This document shows, one piece after another, positions 1-5,115 of a stretch of 5,192 nt of DNA. Positions within the stretch are counted from its first letter, which is position 1, and each line of letters starts with the position of its first letter. The stretch spans positions 10,315-15,506 of the forward strand of contig JAGDVW010000022.1 of the NCBI GenBank assembly GCA_023255835.1, written 5' to 3'. Below the pieces are notes generated by a model that saw nothing but the letters and a program-made list of their open reading frames with translations, was not told the origin of the DNA and made no database searches. The position numbers were made by a program, and so were the translations under genes. Origin of the DNA: Candidatus Acetothermia bacterium. GTDB lineage: Bacteria > Bipolaricaulota > Bipolaricaulia > Bipolaricaulales > Bipolaricaulaceae.

Positions 1-479
1 CTGATGTGCTTGTGAAAAAACCGAAGCTAGCCATTTTGGACGAACCCACCTCGGGGATCGACCCCGAAGGAGCGGTGCAAATTCTGGAATTGATTAGGCA
101 GCTCAAGGATGAGGTGGGGATGACCGTCATCCTTTCCTCCCACCTCCTCTATCAAGTCCAGCGCGTTTGCAACCGCGTGGGGATTTTGCACAAAGGGCGG
201 ATGGTGGCGGAAGGGACGGTGGCGGAGCTCACGGATTCCGGTGGCGGCCTTTTGGCCATAGTGGAAGGGACCACCCCGAAGCTCCGCGCCCGCCTGGAAG
301 GGGAGGAATGGACCATAAGCGTGGAGGATCTGGGCGGAGGGAGGGTACAAGTGATCTTGGAAGAGGGAGCGCGGGAGAACCTTTTGCAAGCTTTAGTCGA
401 AGAGAAGGCTACTCTCGTGGAGCTTCGCCCGCGGACCCGGACCCTCGAGGAGATCTACCTCCGGTATTTCCAAGAGTGA
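1..479 (+). CDS. ABC transporter ATP-binding protein, ABC-2 exporter type (5' end outside window)
   Basis: This is the C-terminal part of the ATP-hydrolysing subunit of an ABC exporter. It acts on the cytoplasmic side of the membrane and powers the permease encoded just downstream. The reading frame is open from the window edge (first full codon at base 3) to TGA at 477-479, so the gene starts to the left. Visible in order are the Walker B strand with catalytic glutamate (LAILDEP), the D-loop (SGIDP) and the H-loop histidine (ILSSH). An accessory tail of about 90 residues follows, ending in TLEEIYLRYFQE, as is usual in NatA/GldA/CcmA-like ABC-2 ATPases. Walker A, the Q-loop and the LSGGQ signature must lie upstream. 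The permease ATG is only 3 bp beyond the stop, so the pair is almost certainly co-transcribed. The substrate cannot be told from sequence. Family assignment is secure. Confidence 0.95.
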   Translation, partial: DVLVKKPKLAILDEPTSGIDPEGAVQILELIRQLKDEVGMTVILSSHLLYQVQRVCNRVGILHKGRMVAEGTVAELTDSGGGLLAIVEGTTPKLRARLEGEEWTISVEDLGGGRVQVILEEGARENLLQALVEEKATLVELRPRTRTLEEIYLRYFQE

Positions 480-482
480 GTT

Positions 483-1412
483 ATGGCCACGATTTTTTGG
501 AAGGAGTTGGCGGACCATCTGGGGAGCAAGCGGTTTTTCATCCTGAGCTTGATCATCCTCGTTGTGGCCGGAACCTCCGTGTATTTAGGGGTGCAAGCCT
601 TCCGGGAGAACCCGGAGAACGTCGGGGAAAACGCGTATCTTTTGCTATTTACCACGGCTCAAAGCGGCCTCCCCTCTTTCCTCTCCTTTTTGGCCTTTTT
701 TGGTCCGCTTTTGGCCGTCCTCCTTGGTTTCGACGCGATAAATTCGGAGTTCACCAAGGGCACGGTGAGCCGGATCCTCTCGCAGCCCATATACCGCGAT
801 GCCTGGATCAATGGGAAATTCCTGGCGGGGATGGCCACCCTCGGCCTCACGGTTTTGAGCATCGTCCTCCTCATCTTCGGCCTCGGCCTCTTTGCCCTGG
901 GTTTTCCTCCGGATATCGGGGAGTTCGCAAGACTCATCCTTTTTGTGGTGGTGGCCATCATCTACCTCGGGTTTTGGTTGGCTTTGGGGCTTCTTTATTC
1001 CGTGCTCTTTCGGCAAACTGCAAGCTCAGCGTTGGCGGCGGTGGCAACCTGGCTTTTCTTCACCCTTTTCCTCTACATGATCGCCGGGGTCATCGCTGAT
1101 CAATTGGCCCCGATCCGCTCCGATTCCACCGCCTCCGATCTTTTGCGCAACCAAAGTGTCCGGGATTTCGTCCTGCGTTTCTCACCCGTAGCCCTCTTTG
1201 AGGAGGCCACCCTTCCCATCCTCGTTCCGACCTACCGAGGGTTAAGCCTCCTCGCCTTGCTCACCAGGACCGATATGCCCACAAGTCCGCTTTCTTTGGG
1301 CCAAAGCCTCCTTATAGGTTGGCCTCAGCTCGTGGGCCTTTTGGCCTTGACCTCGGTGTGCTTCGCCGTGGCTTATCTCGTGTTCATGCGGCGGGAGATC
1401 CGCACCACCTAA
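483..1412 (+). CDS. ABC-2 type transporter permease (309 aa)
   Basis: Integral membrane subunit forming the translocation path of the exporter whose ATPase is encoded immediately upstream. I see about six hydrophobic segments, near residues 18-38, 66-83, 112-140, 149-175, 180-205 and 278-302. After the second segment comes the cytoplasmic coupling motif typical of ABC-2 permeases, with acidic D84, E89, then KGTVSRILSQPIYR and GK (residues 92-112). A hydrophilic stretch at 206-245 (ADQLAPIRSDSTASDL and on) probably forms an extracytoplasmic loop. Length and layout fit the ABC2_membrane_2 group that works with NatA-like ATPases. The ATG at 483 is favoured because it follows the ATPase stop by 3 bp. 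The Shine-Dalgarno is weak, so translational coupling is likely. The gene ends at TAA 1410-1412, 2 bp from the stop of the convergent small gene. Transported substrate unknown. Confidence 0.93.
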   Translation: MATIFWKELADHLGSKRFFILSLIILVVAGTSVYLGVQAFRENPENVGENAYLLLFTTAQSGLPSFLSFLAFFGPLLAVLLGFDAINSEFTKGTVSRILSQPIYRDAWINGKFLAGMATLGLTVLSIVLLIFGLGLFALGFPPDIGEFARLILFVVVAIIYLGFWLALGLLYSVLFRQTASSALAAVATWLFFTLFLYMIAGVIADQLAPIRSDSTASDLLRNQSVRDFVLRFSPVALFEEATLPILVPTYRGLSLLALLTRTDMPTSPLSLGQSLLIGWPQLVGLLALTSVCFAVAYLVFMRREIRTT

Positions 1413-1414
1413 GC

Positions 1415-1576
1415 CTAGCGTAGCCGGACCCCAAGGTAATAGGGCCAGATCACAAGGGCCAAGATCGCCTGCCACCAAAGAAGCTTGGCGAAGGCCAAGG
1501 TGAAAAGCCAGCCAGCGAACCAAAACATCCCCGCAAAGCTCGAGGAGTGCACGCGGAAGCGCCGCTCATAGGCCAT
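1415..1576 (-). CDS. Small two-helix membrane protein, 53 aa, family not recognised
   Basis: A short gene easily missed by length cut-offs. On the minus strand an ATG at 1576-1574 is preceded by a perfect AGGAGG (1586-1581), 4 nt away, and the frame closes at TAG 1417-1415. The product begins with a basic stretch (MAYERRFRVHSSS), then has two hydrophobic segments near residues 14-33 and 35-50 separated by a single lysine (K31), and ends in VRLR. It is rich in Trp, Phe and Leu, with several Trp and Tyr residues at likely membrane interfaces. Such composition with a strong ribosome site is hard to explain as a shadow frame. It lies 64 bp downstream of nfeD on the same strand and may be the last gene of that operon, or have its own -10 (see 1594-1599). 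I do not recognise the family and assign no function. Confidence 0.75.
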   Translation of the reverse strand: MAYERRFRVHSSSFAGMFWFAGWLFTLAFAKLLWWQAILALVIWPYYLGVRLR

Positions 1577-1580
1577 GTTT

Positions 1581-1599
1581 CCTCCTTAAGCTCATTCTA
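1581..1599 (-). promoter_or_regulatory. Shine-Dalgarno and possible -10 box for the 53-aa protein
   Basis: Reading the minus strand, TAGAAT (1599-1594) is a good match to a bacterial -10 hexamer. It is followed by AGGAGG (1586-1581), 4 nt before the ATG. The ribosome site is convincing and decides the start. The -10 is only suggestive, since no good -35 lies 16-18 nt upstream, and a start about 7 nt after it would leave only a very short leader in front of the Shine-Dalgarno. The gene may instead be read through from nfeD. Confidence 0.5.
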
Positions 1600-1640
1600 A
1601 TGATCCAGGGATTTCGCGGCGAATGAGCTTTGGAGCCGAA

Positions 1641-2915
1641 TCAGGCTTGGGGCAGACGTCGAACGCGCAGGCGCCGCCCCTCCTGGGCCACCACCTGCAC
1701 CTGTTCCCCGCGGGATACCGGCGGATCCTCCGCTTTGGCCCACCAGTACTCACCGCGCACCAAAACCCAGCCCTCGGGGTTGAGATCATCTTTGGCTTCG
1801 CCCACCAACCCCACCAGAGTCGTGAGAGGATGGGGTTTTTTCCTTTGGGCAGAGAGGCCTTTGGTGAGGATGAAAAGGAGGATGGCCGTTAGGCTTCCCA
1901 GTGTTGCCGCCACCGTGGTCCAAGAGAGGCGCACCGCCGGCGATTCTATTTCAAAGAGGGAGAGGGAGCCCAAAACGAGGCTGGTCAAACCTCCCACGGT
2001 GAGGAGCCCATGGGAAGGAGCAAACACGTCCAAAACGATGAGGACGAAGCCGAGAAGCACCAACCCCACCCCCACAAAGCTTATGGGCAAGATGTGGAGG
2101 CCGAAGATGGCCAAAAGGAGGGAGATGCTCCCCACCACAAAACCCAGACCGATCCCCGGGGTGAGGAATTCGTAGATGAGGCCATATATCCCAAGCATGA
2201 GGAGGATGTAGACCAAGTTTGGATCGGCCAAATAGGCGAAGAACTGTTCCTTAAAGGTCATGGGGATCTCGCGGAGGGGGAGACCCTCGGTGGTGAGGAT
2301 CCGCCCATCCCGCAGCGGGAAACCCTCGAGCTTTTGAAGGAGCTCTGGGAGGGAATCGGCGATGAGGTCGATCACGCCGAGCTCCAGGGCCTCGGTGGCC
2401 GTGGCGGTGGCGGACTCTCGCACCGCTTTTTCGGCCCAATCGGCGTTCCGGCCGCGAACCTCGGCGATGGCCCGGATCCGGGAGACCGCGTCGTTCACGA
2501 TCTTTTGCACAGCGGGATCGTTTTCGGCAGGGGTTTCGCCCCCCAAGCCCACGGGATGGGCCGCGCCGAGGGAGGTCCCGTGGGCCATGGCGGCCACGTG
2601 GGCCGCAAGGAGGATGAAGGTACCCGCGGAGGCCGCGCGGGCCCCGGCTGGCCCAACCCAAACCACCACCGGGACTTCCGATCCCATGATGGCCTCGACG
2701 ATCTCCTTCATGGATGTATCCAAGCCGCCAGGCGTATCCAGCTCCAAAATCACCAGGGAAGCCGCGCTTTTCTTGGCCTCTTTTATGCCGCGCACTACAT
2801 AGGCGCTGGTGGCCGGGTTTATGGTGCCGTCCAGGGTGAGCCGCAGGATCTCCCCGGCCCAGCCGGCCATGGACCAAATGCAAAGCGAGGCCAAAACAAG
2901 GCCAAGCCTTTTCAT
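1641..2915 (-). CDS. nfeD: NfeD-family membrane-bound ClpP-class serine protease, full-length form (424 aa)
   Basis: Full-length NfeD (the NfeD1b type known from Pyrococcus PH1510). It is a membrane protease that in characterised members cleaves hydrophobic C-terminal segments of stomatin. Numbering from the TTG one codon upstream, residues 1-21 form a signal peptide and about 22-215 a ClpP-like domain. Nucleophile Ser97 lies in ARAASAGTF and a candidate base Lys139 in DPAVQKI, matching the Ser-Lys dyad (97/138) described for PH1510. The strand ILELDTPGG (57-65) and GTSLGAAHPVG (114-124) are family hallmarks. Four to five membrane segments follow (about 234-353), then a C-terminal OB-fold (about 365-423, with GEAKDDLNPEGWVLVRGEYW). 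I prefer ATG at 2915-2913 over TTG at 2918. No Shine-Dalgarno is evident. No stomatin gene is adjacent; the neighbours are a DUF4282 gene 54 bp upstream and a 53-aa gene 64 bp downstream. Confidence 0.93.
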   Translation of the reverse strand: MKRLGLVLASLCIWSMAGWAGEILRLTLDGTINPATSAYVVRGIKEAKKSAASLVILELDTPGGLDTSMKEIVEAIMGSEVPVVVWVGPAGARAASAGTFILLAAHVAAMAHGTSLGAAHPVGLGGETPAENDPAVQKIVNDAVSRIRAIAEVRGRNADWAEKAVRESATATATEALELGVIDLIADSLPELLQKLEGFPLRDGRILTTEGLPLREIPMTFKEQFFAYLADPNLVYILLMLGIYGLIYEFLTPGIGLGFVVGSISLLLAIFGLHILPISFVGVGLVLLGFVLIVLDVFAPSHGLLTVGGLTSLVLGSLSLFEIESPAVRLSWTTVAATLGSLTAILLFILTKGLSAQRKKPHPLTTLVGLVGEAKDDLNPEGWVLVRGEYWWAKAEDPPVSRGEQVQVVAQEGRRLRVRRLPQA

Positions 2916-2922
2916 CAAAGAA

Positions 2923-2953
2923 ATTGTAACCCCGTGAGGGGTGCGGCGTGCAA
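2923..2953 (-). promoter_or_regulatory. Candidate promoter for nfeD, placed for a leaderless transcript
   Basis: On the minus strand a TACAAT hexamer (2928-2923), 5/6 to the -10 consensus, ends 7 nt before the nfeD ATG. Transcription would start at about 2916, essentially at the start codon, and there is no ribosome binding site. A weak -35 candidate, TTGCAC (2953-2948), sits at an over-long 19-nt spacing. Between the two boxes is a short perfect inverted repeat (2929-2942: ACCCC, 4-nt loop, GGGGT). It could be an operator, or simply chance in GC-rich DNA. Confidence 0.35.
2929..2942. repeat. Short perfect inverted repeat between DUF4282 gene and nfeD
   Basis: ACCCC-GTGA-GGGGT: a 5-bp stem with a 4-nt loop in the 54-bp gap between the DUF4282 stop and the nfeD start. 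It is too short, and lacks a T-run on either strand, to call a terminator. It could be a small operator or a transcript hairpin that separates the two cistrons. Chance occurrence is possible. Confidence 0.3.
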
Positions 2954-2969
2954 AACCGAGCTAGTTCGA

Positions 2970-3212
2970 TCATTCCTCGCCCCGAAAGAACGTAAGGACG
3001 AGCTCGCAGAGGATGCGCACAAAAAGGGGACCGAAGAAGAGACTCACCAAGCCCAGGAAGACGAGGCGGGCGCTCCCAACCAAGGCGCCCTCCACAACGG
3101 TGATGATCCCCATGATCACGGCGATGCCCACCCCGATCCAAAAAACCACCGGCATCACTTTGGGAGTGATCACCGTTCTAAACGAGCGAAACTCGCGCCA
3201 CCACTGGTCCAT
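2970..3212 (-). CDS. DUF4282-type small membrane protein (80 aa)
   Basis: Small integral membrane protein resembling the DUF4282 family, whose function is unknown. The family look comes from the N-terminal FRTVITPKVMPVVFWIG (residues 11-27) and the C-terminal GPLFVRILCELVLTFFR (61-77), which flank two hydrophobic segments at about 19-40 and 46-66. Family members are usually about this length or carry this unit as their core. ATG at 3212-3210 is fixed by a perfect AGGAGG (3222-3217) 4 nt upstream, the same arrangement as the 53-aa gene at 1415-1576. It is the first gene of a likely minus-strand operon with nfeD 54 bp downstream, and is divergent from mrpE across an 88-bp control region. Co-location with nfeD hints at a membrane-related role, but no function can be assigned. 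Confidence 0.85.
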   Translation of the reverse strand: MDQWWREFRSFRTVITPKVMPVVFWIGVGIAVIMGIITVVEGALVGSARLVFLGLVSLFFGPLFVRILCELVLTFFRGEE

Positions 3213-3216
3213 ATTT

Positions 3217-3270
3217 CCTCCTTTACTTTCAGCTCAACGGAAACTACCCCCAACAGGCGTCCTGAGTCAA
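3217..3270 (-). promoter_or_regulatory. Candidate promoter and ribosome site of the DUF4282-nfeD operon
   Basis: On the minus strand TTGACT (3270-3265; 5/6 to the -35 consensus) is followed after 18 nt by TAGTTT (3246-3241, a moderate -10). This predicts a transcript start near 3234 and a leader of about 20 nt carrying AGGAGG (3222-3217) 4 nt before the ATG. The strong -35 and ribosome site make this the most conventional promoter in the window. Confidence 0.45.
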
Positions 3271-3290
3271 GCCGCCCCATCTGGTAAACT
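3262..3290 (+). promoter_or_regulatory. Candidate extended -10 promoter for the mrp/mbh-like operon
   Basis: TGGTAAACT (3282-3290) reads as an extended -10 (TGn + TAAACT). It ends 10 nt before the mrpE ATG, so the transcript would start near 3297 with a leader of about 4 nt. A poor -35 (CTGAGT, 3262-3267) lies at 17 nt spacing and overlaps the -35 of the divergent promoter, so the two directions could compete for polymerase. No Shine-Dalgarno precedes mrpE. Prediction from sequence only. Confidence 0.35.
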
Positions 3291-3300
3291 GCCAACCGCT

Positions 3301-3777
3301 ATGGTTCAGGTTCTGGCGGCCTTCGCCATAGGTGGCCTTCTTTGGGGCCTGTGGATCCTTCTTTGGCGGGTTCCCCATTGGTTGGTGGTCGCCAGCGGAG
3401 CGATATTTCCCGCGGGTCTCCTTTTGCTTTTCCACGCGAAACGCATCACTTTGGCCCTTCCTCCCAGTGTTTTTCGCGTGGATCTTTGGCTTGCGTTCCT
3501 CAGCCTTGTGGTGGGCCGCGTGATTTATGCGGTTGTCAAAACGAGCTGGGCGGTGATCTTGGGCCGTGCCTCCCCAGCCATCGTGGCTGTACCCACCCCG
3601 CTGCGCTCGGAGATGGGTCAACTCCTTCTCCTTTGGGCCATCACCATCACCCCGGGGACCATCGCTCTCCTGGTGGAAGGGGAGACCGTCTATGTTCATT
3701 GCCTCCATCGGCCAGGTGATCCCCAGGATTTAGGGCTTTCCCGCCTAATCGGGCTTTTGGAAAGGCTTTGGGGATGA
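3301..3777 (+). CDS. mrpE: Na+/H+ antiporter / MBH-type complex subunit, MrpE (MbhA) family, 158 aa
   Basis: First subunit of a multi-subunit cation/proton antiporter module (MrpE, equivalent to MbhA of archaeal membrane-bound hydrogenase), located in the cytoplasmic membrane. Residues 3-22 and 27-46 form hydrophobic helices at the N-terminus. About 60-82 holds a further hydrophobic stretch (DLWLAFLSLVVGRVIYAVVK). A soluble C-terminal domain carries the family signature ITITPGTIALLVEGETVYVH (114-133), close to the S-I-T-L-T-P-G-T hallmark of MrpE. The total length fits the family's roughly 160 residues. The frame is open far upstream, but the ATG at 3301 is chosen because earlier codons overlap the divergent gene and give a non-homologous, hydrophilic extension. 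No Shine-Dalgarno is visible, compatible with a nearly leaderless mRNA. The stop overlaps the mrpF start (ATGA). Confidence 0.92.
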   Translation: MVQVLAAFAIGGLLWGLWILLWRVPHWLVVASGAIFPAGLLLLFHAKRITLALPPSVFRVDLWLAFLSLVVGRVIYAVVKTSWAVILGRASPAIVAVPTPLRSEMGQLLLLWAITITPGTIALLVEGETVYVHCLHRPGDPQDLGLSRLIGLLERLWG

Positions 3778-4025
3778 GCGTTTATGTGGAGGTTCTTTTA
3801 GGCTTGAGCGCGATCCCGCCGCTTTTGGTGCTTTGGCGGGGCCCAAGCCTTTGGGACCGACTGACCGGCGCGGCCTCCCTTAACCTGCGGGTGACCCTCT
3901 TCCTGGCCGCCCACGCCGCCTTCTCCGGCCATGGACTTCTGTTGGACGTGGCTTTGGCCTATGCCATCCTCGGTTTTTTGGGCACAGTGTTGCTCGCCCG
4001 TTTTGGCGAAAGGGGGGAACGTTGA
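3774..4025 (+). CDS. mrpF: Na+/H+ antiporter / MBH-type complex subunit, MrpF (MbhB) family, 83 aa
   Basis: Small three-helix subunit of the ion-translocating module, homologous to MrpF/MbhB. The sequence shows a first helix (about 4-21), then the family motif RGPSLWDRLTG (22-32) in the cytoplasmic loop. A second helix follows (38-50), then the third, which begins with a conserved acidic residue and ends in the family's typical tail (DVALAYAILGFLGTVLLARF, 58-77). Length matches the usual 80-95 residues. ATG at 3774 overlaps the mrpE stop by 4 bases and has GGAAAGG (3759-3765) 8 nt upstream. An in-frame TTG two codons earlier is less likely. The stop in turn overlaps the mrpG start. In Mrp complexes E, F and G assemble together as structural, proton-path lining subunits; that role is inferred here from family. 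Confidence 0.92.
   Translation: MSVYVEVLLGLSAIPPLLVLWRGPSLWDRLTGAASLNLRVTLFLAAHAAFSGHGLLLDVALAYAILGFLGTVLLARFGERGER
4010..4017 (+). promoter_or_regulatory. Shine-Dalgarno that fixes the TTG start of mrpG
   Basis: AAGGGGGG lies within the last codons of mrpF, 4 nt before TTG at 4022. No ATG or GTG in the frame is better placed, and the TTG overlaps the mrpF TGA as TTGA, matching the 4-base overlaps of the neighbouring genes. This supports TTG as the true initiator. Confidence 0.65.
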
Positions 4026-4303
4026 TCAGCGGCGTCCCCCTCTTTGTCGGGCTTTTCTTTCTTTGGCTTGGGGCGCTGGGCATGCTGCGTTTTCGTTCCC
4101 CCTATTGCCGCCTGCAGGCCGCCGGCGTAGCAGACATCGGTGGGGTTACGCTCTTTCTTTTGGGGCTCATCCTCCATTCCGGCTGGGAAGCAACGGGCGG
4201 CATCATGATCGCCCTGATTCTTTTCCTCCTTTTTACCACTCCTTTGGGAACCCATGCCATCGCCAAATCCGCTTTTGTGCGGCGGGTGCGGGAACGAAAA
4301 TGA
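4022..4303 (+). CDS. mrpG: Na+/H+ antiporter / MBH-type complex subunit, MrpG (MbhC) family, 93 aa
   Basis: Third small subunit of the ion-translocating module, homologous to MrpG/MbhC. Three hydrophobic segments are visible at about 6-22, 38-52 and 58-72. The family signature GALGMLRFRSPYCRLQAAG (17-35) corresponds to the G-x-R-x-x-D-x-Y-x-R-L-H-A consensus; here the usual histidine after R-L is Gln32. The third helix runs into TTPLGTHAIAKSAF (72-85), the typical conserved end, and the protein closes with a basic tail (RRVRERK). It starts at TTG 4022, supported by a Shine-Dalgarno at 4010-4017 and a 4-base overlap with mrpF. It ends at TGA 4301-4303, overlapping the next ATG. The role in assembly and proton access is known for the family and inferred here. 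Confidence 0.92.
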   Translation: MISGVPLFVGLFFLWLGALGMLRFRSPYCRLQAAGVADIGGVTLFLLGLILHSGWEATGGIMIALILFLLFTTPLGTHAIAKSAFVRRVRERK

Positions 4304-5115
4304 CCACGGTGGTGCTCTCCGCACTGGCCTTCGGCCTGGCGTTGTTCGCCTTGACTCAGCGGCGGCTCCTTTGGGGTGTTTTAGGTGTGGGAGCCCATTC
4401 CTTGGCCCTGGCCGGCCTCTATCTTTCCCTTTCCGCACCAGATGTGGCCCTTACTGAGGCCGCCGTGGGGTTTGGGCTGGTGACCATGATCTACCTTTTG
4501 GCCATTCGCCGCACGGGCAAGCTGGTGGTCGCCGCTTGCCCCATCTACCCCCTTCTCTATCAAGAAGGAGACCGCATCGCCGGCTTGGAATGGGAGATCC
4601 TAGAAGGGTTTGCCCGCTGGTGTCACCTGGATTTGGAGGTCCTGTGGGTTTCGCGGCAAGAAATCTTTGAGCTCCTGCGGGCCGGCGAGGCTCATCTGGG
4701 TGCAGGTGGGTTCCTTCCAAACTCGGAAAGCAGGGTGCGCTTTACCCGGCCCATTTTGCCCACAAAACTCGTGCATGTCCGGTGCCAGGACGGCCCGGCC
4801 GGGGTGGTCGCGGGAGAACCCGGCGAAGCCCTTGTTCCGCACTCCATTGTCGCCTATGAAGACGCGGAGGAACTGGCCCAAGCCTTGGACCGCGGTGAGG
4901 TCGGCCAAGCCGTCGTGGATCTCTTGCGCTATCGGGAATGGCAACTCAAGCGAGCCATCCCGGATGCCTCCTTTACCGTTCTGCCCGAGGAAAGATGGTA
5001 CTCCTTCGCCGTGGCCCCGGGCGAGGAGGAGCTTTGGGCAAGCTTGGAGAAGTTCTTGGAAGAGCTCCAAGCCCGGGGGGAGCTTGGGGAACTCGTACGG
5101 AGGTATTTGGGATGA
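4300..5115 (+). CDS. Fusion: DUF4040 (MbhD-like) ion-pump subunit joined to a family 3 solute-binding-like domain (271 aa)
   Basis: Residues 1-70 form a complete DUF4040/MbhD-like subunit (the unit also found in the C-terminal region of MrpA). It has helices at about 3-19, 28-45 and 56-70, with RR at 21-22 in the first loop and the hallmark APDVALTEAAVG at 46-57. Stand-alone MbhD proteins end near residue 70-100. Here residues 74-271 instead resemble a bacterial extracellular solute-binding protein family 3 fold. It begins with a first strand KLVVAACPIYPLLYQEG, then AGLEWEILEGFARWCHLDLEV (94-114), an R/F-T-R-P segment (145-151) like the family's R...F-S/T-x-P motif, a second-lobe stretch EDAEELAQALDRGEVGQAVVD (187-207), and a closing helix pair ending GELGELVRRYLG. 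The join is nearly linker-free. ATG at 4300 overlaps mrpG by 4 bases. No secretion signal or lipobox serves the second domain. Ligand unknown. Confidence 0.85.
   Translation: MTTVVLSALAFGLALFALTQRRLLWGVLGVGAHSLALAGLYLSLSAPDVALTEAAVGFGLVTMIYLLAIRRTGKLVVAACPIYPLLYQEGDRIAGLEWEILEGFARWCHLDLEVLWVSRQEIFELLRAGEAHLGAGGFLPNSESRVRFTRPILPTKLVHVRCQDGPAGVVAGEPGEALVPHSIVAYEDAEELAQALDRGEVGQAVVDLLRYREWQLKRAIPDASFTVLPEERWYSFAVAPGEEELWASLEKFLEELQARGELGELVRRYLG

Noticed and set aside
167..1099. Plus-strand open frame of 310 codons overlapping the ABC ATPase and permease genes
   Set aside because: Out of frame with both recognised proteins, Arg/Gly/Pro-rich, with no domain and no ribosome site; a frame shadow.
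1405..1425. Possible bidirectional terminator between the convergent stop codons
   Set aside because: The stops are 2 bp apart and the local inverted symmetry (CTA-GCG-TAG) is only 3 bp with no T-run on either strand.
2929..2942. Short hairpin considered as an intrinsic terminator of the DUF4282 gene
   Set aside because: A 5-bp stem without a following T-run is too weak. Kept only as a small inverted repeat.
2251..3141. Minus-strand open frame of 296 codons in another frame of nfeD
   Set aside because: The translation is Arg/Gly/His/Pro-rich low-complexity sequence typical of an alternate frame in GC-rich DNA, and it runs across the start and stop of two real genes.
2010..3287. Long plus-strand open frame of 425 codons opposite nfeD and the DUF4282 gene
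   Set aside because: It is the antisense shadow of two well-supported minus-strand genes. The product is an unstructured mix rich in His, Gly, Glu and Asp with no recognisable domain.
4522..4542. Lipobox-like VAAC at residues 77-80 of the fusion protein, suggesting the binding domain is a separate lipoprotein
   Set aside because: There is no signal-peptide start codon with a ribosome site just ahead of it in a sensible position, the frame is continuous from ATG 4300, and the segment fits the first beta strand of a family 3 binding domain.
3340..5037. The hexamer CTTTGG occurs about 13 times in the mrp-like operon, raising the idea of an uptake or recombination word
   Set aside because: Ten of the thirteen are in-frame Leu-Trp codon pairs (CTT TGG) in Trp/Leu-rich membrane proteins. 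Amino acid content and codon preference explain the excess.
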